Part shown: one piece after another, positions 59,896 to 64,000 of the stretch
Layout: each line of letters opens with the position of its first letter
How positions within the stretch are numbered: position 1 is the first letter of the stretch
Source of the DNA: Dorea sp. D27
GTDB taxonomy: Bacteria > Bacillota > Clostridia > Lachnospirales > Lachnospiraceae
DNA: 64,000 nt
Direction: 5' to 3'
NCBI RefSeq assembly: GCF_001185345.1
Contig: NZ_KQ236748.1
Location: 95,420 to 159,419, forward strand
The notes under the pieces: model-generated
Seen by the model: only the letters and a program-made list of their open reading frames with translations
Told to the model about the DNA's origin: nothing
Database searches by the model: none
Program-made: the position numbers and the translations under genes

Positions 59896-60838
59896 CACTT
59901 GATTCCCTCAATAAATAGATTGGCCTGTTTTTAATCTCCGTGTAAGCTCTTGCAAGATACTGTCCTGAAATTCCAATGCAGAGCAGCTGTATGCCTCCGA
60001 TCAGGAAGATGACACACATCATGGCCGGCCAGCCTGCAACAGGGTCATGCCAGAACAGGTTCTTGACGACGAGAAATACAATCATGCAGAACGCCGCCCC
60101 ACAGAACAATATTCCCCCGTAAGATGCCATTGACAGAGGCACTGTCGAAAAGCCGAGGATTCCATCGATGGAGTATTTGAACAGTTTCCACAGTGACCAC
60201 TTCGTATCCCCCGCCGCACGCTCGACATTGTGGTACTCAAGCCATTTTGTCTGGAACCCGACCCATCCGAACAGGCCTTTAGAAAATCGATTGCATTCGC
60301 TCAGCGAGAGTATGGCATCGGCCATCTTCCGATTCATCATACGAAAATCTCTGGCGCCCTCCACAATCTGTACTTCGGAGAGCTTATTAATAAATTTATA
60401 AAAAGACGCTGACAGGAATGAACGTATTCTGGCCTCCCCCTGCCGGTCTCCTCTTCTTGTAGCCACACAATCATACTCGCCTTCCTGTAATATGCCGAAC
60501 ATTTCCGGTATATAGTCAGGTGGATCTTGCAGATCTGCGTCCATTACAACGACATACTCACCCTCTGCGGCTTTAAGTCCTGCATAGAGAGCAGACTCTT
60601 TTCCAAAGTTTCTGGAAAAGGATAGATAACGATAATCTTTATTTTGCTCATGATATGCCTTTAGAAGCTTCAGCGTCTCATCTGAAGAACCATCATCCAC
60701 GAATATGATTTCCACGGCAGCAGGCTCCATCTTCTTTATAACTTCCTGCATGGCCTTTACGTAAAGAGGCAGTACTTCCTGCTCATTATAACAAGGGACA
60801 ACCACGCTGACTGCAGGCTTTTTATCCTCGTACATCAT
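59762..60838 (-). CDS. Family 2 glycosyltransferase (polyprenyl-phosphate sugar synthase, GtrB/DPM-like)
   Basis: 358 aa. GT2 catalytic domain: VSVVVPCYNEQEVLP, DDGSSDET, MDADLQDPP (DxD) and RDFRMMNRK; two C-terminal helices (~230-300) and the GQYLARAYTEIKNRPIYLL end. Makes undecaprenyl-phosphate-sugar for the downstream GT-C. The last ~40 residues (TDSKSCKKQGRYFISLDSY...) run in a different frame over the start of the YfhO gene and lie beyond the usual C-terminus, an unusual 134-nt overlap. Strong AAGGAGG SD. Confidence 0.9.
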   Translation of the reverse strand: MMYEDKKPAVSVVVPCYNEQEVLPLYVKAMQEVIKKMEPAAVEIIFVDDGSSDETLKLLKAYHEQNKDYRYLSFSRNFGKESALYAGLKAAEGEYVVVMDADLQDPPDYIPEMFGILQEGEYDCVATRRGDRQGEARIRSFLSASFYKFINKLSEVQIVEGARDFRMMNRKMADAILSLSECNRFSKGLFGWVGFQTKWLEYHNVERAAGDTKWSLWKLFKYSIDGILGFSTVPLSMASYGGILFCGAAFCMIVFLVVKNLFWHDPVAGWPAMMCVIFLIGGIQLLCIGISGQYLARAYTEIKNRPIYLLRESSDEEDAKTDSKSCKKQGRYFISLDSYNHTAHPVYPEDKKRISGRL

Positions 60839-60842
60839 AAAA

Positions 60843-60943
60843 CCTCCTTCTTAATGACTGATTACTTTTATTCGGGTTAATAGTAATTATATATATAGTA
60901 TCTATCAATTTCCGAAAGAAAATCTTAAGTTTAGGTAAAGATT
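60843..60943 (-). promoter_or_regulatory. Promoter and leader of the glycosylation operon, duplicated at 61919-62019
   Basis: Minus strand contains ACTTAAGATTTTCTTTCGG (about 60932-60914), GATAGATACTATATATATA and a leader reading AATCAGTCATTAAGAAGGAGG. Overall about 80 percent identical over ~100 bp to the ldh promoter. CTTAAGATT/TCTTTC direct-repeat-like boxes may bind a response regulator. Confidence 0.6.
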
Positions 60944-60969
60944 GCTTTTTAGACAGATCTGCGTATATT

Positions 60970-61911
60970 TTACATTATCTGGCTGAGTGTTTTACTGATT
61001 TCTTCTGCTGATTCTATCAGCTTCTGCCGCTCCTTTTCATCCAATTCTATCTCCAGTACCTGTTCTGCCCCATTCTGTCCTACGACTGTCGGAATACTGA
61101 GGCACAGCTCCTGAAGGCCGTACTGCCCGGACAGGAATACAGATATCGGAAGAACCGCATGGCTGTCGCGGATGATGCACTCGGCAATTCTGGCAACAGC
61201 AATCCCTATGCCATAGTACGTAGCTCCTTTTCTCTCTATAATCTCATAGGCACTGTCACGTACATCCTGATATATGGCTTCCCATACGTGTTCCTCCGAT
61301 ATGCATCCGCGCAGCTCACTAAAGTGTTCTATGTCAATGCCAGATATATTGGCCGTACTCCAGACCGCAAGCTCGCTATCGCCGTGTTCACCGATGATAA
61401 ACGCGTGTACGCTTCTGCTGTCAACTTTAAGATGCTCGCCAAGCAGATATTTGAGCCTTGCAGTATCAAGAACCGTTCCGGACCCTATTACCCTTTCTTT
61501 TGGAAAGCCAGATTCTTTTAATGCTACACACGTGAGTATATCCACAGGATTAGATACGACTAAGAGGATGCCCTCGCATTTGACAGCCTTGATATCATGG
61601 ATTATTGAACGCATAATCTTTGTGTTTTTCTGTACAAGATCCAGCCTTGTCTCTCCTGGTTTCTGATTGGCGCCCGCAGTGATGATAATAAGCGCCGCAT
61701 CTTTGATATCTCCATAGTCCCCGGCATAGATATCCATTGCATGGGCAAAGGGAAGGCCGTGGCTTATATCCATAGCTTCTCCTTCGGACTTTCTCTTATC
61801 TGCATCAATCAGCACCATTTCTGAAAACGTCCCTCTCTGTAATAATGTATACGCGATTGTAGAACCGACAAATCCGCACCCTATTATGGCAGTTTTCTGT
61901 ATATTAATCAT
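60970..61911 (-). CDS. ldh: L-lactate dehydrogenase
   Basis: 313 aa. NAD-binding AIIGCGFVGSTIAYTLL, DISHG, substrate-loop ITAGANQKPGETRLDL (Gln/Arg of LDH specificity; malate dehydrogenases have Arg), NPVDILT, and the catalytic IIGEHGDSE. Reduces pyruvate to L-lactate to recycle NADH in fermentation. The promoter is a near copy of that of the glycosylation operon just downstream. Confidence 0.94.
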   Translation of the reverse strand: MINIQKTAIIGCGFVGSTIAYTLLQRGTFSEMVLIDADKRKSEGEAMDISHGLPFAHAMDIYAGDYGDIKDAALIIITAGANQKPGETRLDLVQKNTKIMRSIIHDIKAVKCEGILLVVSNPVDILTCVALKESGFPKERVIGSGTVLDTARLKYLLGEHLKVDSRSVHAFIIGEHGDSELAVWSTANISGIDIEHFSELRGCISEEHVWEAIYQDVRDSAYEIIERKGATYYGIGIAVARIAECIIRDSHAVLPISVFLSGQYGLQELCLSIPTVVGQNGAEQVLEIELDEKERQKLIESAEEISKTLSQIM

Positions 61912-61918
61912 AAAATAC

Positions 61919-62019
61919 CCCCTTCTAAATGACTGACTACTTTTGCTTGAATCATTAGTAAATATATATAGTATCTATCCATTTCTGAAAGATAATCTTA
62001 AGTTTCGCTAAAAATTGCA
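61919..62019 (-). promoter_or_regulatory. Promoter and leader of ldh, duplicated at 60843-60943
   Basis: Minus strand ACTTAAGATTATCTTTCAG (about 62001-61983), GATAGATACTATATATATT and a GTCAGTCATTTAGAAGGGGG leader. See the glycosylation-operon entry for the paralogous copy. 62020-62235 holds no supported gene. Confidence 0.6.
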
Positions 62020-62237
62020 AACTACAAAAAATAACATAATAGGCCATAATAAGTATATAATGAGTACATGTTGTATGCGATAGGACGGAATATGAATTAA
62101 TATGACCGGTTCCTTCATCAAGAGATTGAGAAATATGAGGGGAAAAGGAGCAGAAAACAGCTTAGAAAAGAAAGCGCTTGACAAAATCAGAACAAGGGGC
62201 CTTGGGCCCTAAAATAAATAAGTCCGAACAAAAGAGA

Positions 62238-62288
62238 CACCCCTGTAGTGGTTCAAGTCTTAGAAAAAGCATGAATTCTACAGGGGTA
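62238..62288 (-). terminator. Long-loop terminator of the 62330 gene
   Basis: CCCCTGTAG (62286-62278) / CTACAGGGG (62248-62240) on the minus strand, loop of about 29 nt, then TGTCTCTTTTG. Confidence 0.5.
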
Positions 62289-62329
62289 TTTCCTTCTCTA
62301 ATATCAGGGGTATGCATAGGAACACAATT

Positions 62330-62931
62330 CTATCCATATATCTCATCCAAAATATCCAACAATTTATTATACATGTTTGCATTTTTCAAGTACATATTCC
62401 TGCTGTTCTCCCCCAACGCAATCTCCGAATACCTTTTTTGCTGGACTGCCAAAATCTCAAAGGCATCTTTTATATTCTCACCTGCAATATCGCTCCCTAA
62501 AATATAGGAAGCAGGTTGCGCTATCTGATCTTCTGGAATAAGCGGATCTTCCACAAACTTTAAATTCTTCCTTATATCATCTGGAAGTGAATTATAGTTA
62601 GCCGGCTTTTTCATAGGGCGTACAGGCTCTGAATAATCTCTTAACTCTCTCTCTGTAATAATTCCCATCTCGAACAAGTCGGTCATAAAACTGTGGGTCA
62701 CTGATGATAAAGTATAATTGATTGGAAAAGTCATCTCCTCCAAATCATATTTCTCCTTTAGATAATTTTTCTGTTCGTCTGTTATCTTTAAAGGCTGATT
62801 CTCAATTTCTGACAGCCTCTCTTCCATTACTGTTTTTAAGTCATTCGAATCAAATCCAGTTTTTAATAAACAGTTCCCTTATTATTAACTTTTTGCGATG
62901 AATGATAATAGCTCAATGGAATCGTCCTCAT
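62330..62931 (-). pseudogene. Frameshifted hypothetical gene
   Basis: The long open part (from ATG 62827, 165 aa) has no SD, and its frame stays open upstream (LLKTGFDSNDLKTVMEERL). An ATG at 62931 with AGGAGG 9 nt upstream opens MRTIPLSYYHSSQKVNNKG in another frame and stops 22 codons later at the same place. Joining them needs one indel around 62876-62882 (AAGGGAA run). The protein would be ~200 aa, soluble, acidic, with LGSDIAGENIKDAFEIL and helical end. No family is recognised. It could be truly frameshifted or a sequencing error. Confidence 0.5.
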
Positions 62932-62998
62932 ATTAGTTTCTTCCTCCTATATCTAGTTTTTACTGTTTTTGATACCATCTCTTACATAACTATCTATA

Positions 62999-63559
62999 TT
63001 AAAAATAAACAGACGCTTGCATTAATTGAGTACCCCATTTGTTATTATACAAGTAATCAAAATACGCATCCCAGATTAAAACAGGATTGTCTATATCCGT
63101 ATAAAATGTAGTGTAGTATGTAGTATTAGGGCCAACAGGCGTTCTTGGCACGTTTGCTGGCTGTCTTGTAATCACCATTCCTTGTCTAAAATCTCCTGTC
63201 ATTTTATAAAATACATTTATTTCATATCCGCTCTGCACATATCCTTTATTGCGGATAGCTTCTTTCATGCTTTCCACTTGTTCAGGAGTAACTGTACAGA
63301 AAACTCCTTGTATGTTATTTCCACTCCTATAGTATGTATAACCTTTATCATAAACACTTATTGACCCATCGTTACTAACATATGTTGGATACACCACTAT
63401 TTTTTCCATATAAACTTTTGGCGATGTTACCGCTACACGTGTATCTCTACCTTTATCGTCTTGTTCATCAGTAGCAAAAACTGGTATGACATTAAAAATT
63501 AAAATAAGTATCATACTTAATAAAGCAACTACCTTCTTTGTACTCTTTCGAATCCTCAT
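62999..63559 (-). CDS. Secreted hypothetical protein
   Basis: 186 aa with a Sec signal peptide (KKVVALLSMILILIFNVIPVFA, cleavage after FA). The mature part is beta-rich with many Tyr/Asn, has only one Cys (GVFCTVTP), and no known domain. GGAGG SD. AT-rich compared with neighbours, so possibly acquired. It is followed by the frameshifted gene in the same direction, about 68 nt away. Confidence 0.65.
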   Translation of the reverse strand: MRIRKSTKKVVALLSMILILIFNVIPVFATDEQDDKGRDTRVAVTSPKVYMEKIVVYPTYVSNDGSISVYDKGYTYYRSGNNIQGVFCTVTPEQVESMKEAIRNKGYVQSGYEINVFYKMTGDFRQGMVITRQPANVPRTPVGPNTTYYTTFYTDIDNPVLIWDAYFDYLYNNKWGTQLMQASVYF

Positions 63560-63857
63560 CTAAATTTCCTCCCAATATGTATTATTATACAATTATTTAA
63601 TCTAGTCATAACGTATCATACATATTTACAAAATACAACCGCCTCAGTTTTATCATATTCAAGTTATTTTCATTTTTTTGTATGATTTCACATTAACAAA
63701 AGTAACTCAAAGACATTATATTACTATTAAAGGACAACAAAATTATTTTTTTTTAAAAATTTCGTCACTTTTATAAATACTTTTATAGGATCTGCCAGAA
63801 TTTGCTGAACAAAAAAAGCAGCATCCATTAAAAGACACTGCTTCTCTCTCATTCCCA
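63560..63857. other. AT-rich stretch without recognisable feature
   Basis: About 300 bp of very AT-rich DNA before the tRNA genes; I find no gene, hairpin or repeat that I would defend, apart from the probable promoter region of the secreted protein. Confidence 0.5.
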
Positions 63858-63930
63858 TGAGCGTGCGGGGATTCGAACCCCGGACAACTTGATTAAAAGT
63901 CAAGTGCTCTACCACCTGAGCTACACGCCC
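63858..63930 (-). tRNA. tRNA-Lys (TTT)
   Basis: Minus strand GGGCGTG...CACGCTC acceptor, D arm TAGCTCAGGTGGTAGAGC, anticodon stem CTTGA/TCAAG with loop CTTTTAA (anticodon UUU), T arm CCGGG-GTTCGAAT-CCCCG, discriminator A. CCA is not encoded. Confidence 0.97.
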
Positions 63931-63956
63931 ATATACAATTATTATAGTAAAGAAAA

Positions 63957-64000
63957 TGCCCAGAGCCGGAATCGAACCAGCGACACGAGGATTTTCAGTC
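63957..64000 (-). tRNA. tRNA-Phe (GAA), 3' part
   Basis: Minus strand GACTGAAAATC (anticodon GAA), T arm GCTGG-TTCGATT-CCGGC, acceptor 3' strand TCTGGGC and A73. The 5' half is outside the window. It is probably in a tRNA operon with tRNA-Lys, 26 nt downstream. Confidence 0.95.

Noticed and set aside
62080..62215. Short frame resembling YDRFLHQEIEKYEGKRSRKQLRKESA
   Set aside because: Interrupted on both sides, without start or SD; possibly debris of a mobile-element protein but too short to support.
63727..63915. Leftward frame through tRNA-Lys
   Set aside because: Reads through a complete tRNA gene; not coding.
1..64000. CRISPR array
   Set aside because: No regularly spaced repeats of 25-40 bp with unique spacers; the only tandem arrays are the pentapeptide repeats.

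Overview
The window looks like a chromosome segment of a spore-forming Lachnospiraceae-type Firmicute (Clostridium scindens/hylemonae, Dorea or Faecalicatena-like). The evidence is strong AGGAGG ribosome-binding sites with frequent TTG/GTG starts, spmA and spmB, diaminopimelate dehydrogenase, a T-box ahead of metG, and several stand-alone Spo0A DNA-binding domains. The species is inferred from gene content only.

Positions 1-18843 are most of a temperate phage with its left end cut off. Reading leftward from the integrase come the lysogeny switch (two-HTH S24 repressor, Cro-like protein, divergent promoters with TGTTGAAC repeats, ImmA-like pseudo-protease), a long leftward early operon (excisionase-like protein, DUF1351, Rad52/Sak-like and NinB-like recombination proteins, HNH-like protein, replisome organizer, pentapeptide-repeat protein, DUF551, YopX, many tiny genes), a DNA-modification pair (cytosine-5 methyltransferase and PP-loop/PAPS-reductase-like enzyme), a late-regulator module (DUF1492/ArpU-like protein, small partner, divergent Spo0A-C protein), an AT-rich two-gene cassette with its own promoter and terminator, and the terminase subunits.

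Positions 18844-24613 are unusual. Three paralogous copies of a structured, C-rich candidate small RNA (about 19062, 21657 and 24453) surround a PII-like/DUF1538 transporter operon and a small phage-derived island. The island lies beside a tRNA-Ser and holds a second DUF1492 / small protein / Spo0A-C module plus an XRE repressor and ImmA protease. All three RNA copies share the same promoter architecture, with CTTAAG exactly 58 nt before a TATACT -10 box.

Positions 24614-64000 are mostly core chromosome: an amidohydrolase/DUF5058 operon with a TetR regulator; an Lrp regulator; a lipase-like hydrolase; citrate synthase; rsmA, tatD, ddh and metG (T-box); a DUF885 lipoprotein; spmB; a MATE pump; telA and xpaC; amino-acid carriers (DAACS, BrnQ, AGCS) with XRE regulators; spmA, about 10 kb from spmB; a third Spo0A-C protein; a DUF819 permease with an M19 dipeptidase; an AI-2E permease and a P-type ATPase behind a yybP-ykoY-like Mn riboswitch; a glycosyltransferase/YfhO/GtrA operon and L-lactate dehydrogenase behind near-identical promoters; two poorly characterised genes; and tRNA-Lys and tRNA-Phe. 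Palindromic GGGGACGGAGG elements are scattered between 33 and 38.6 kb.
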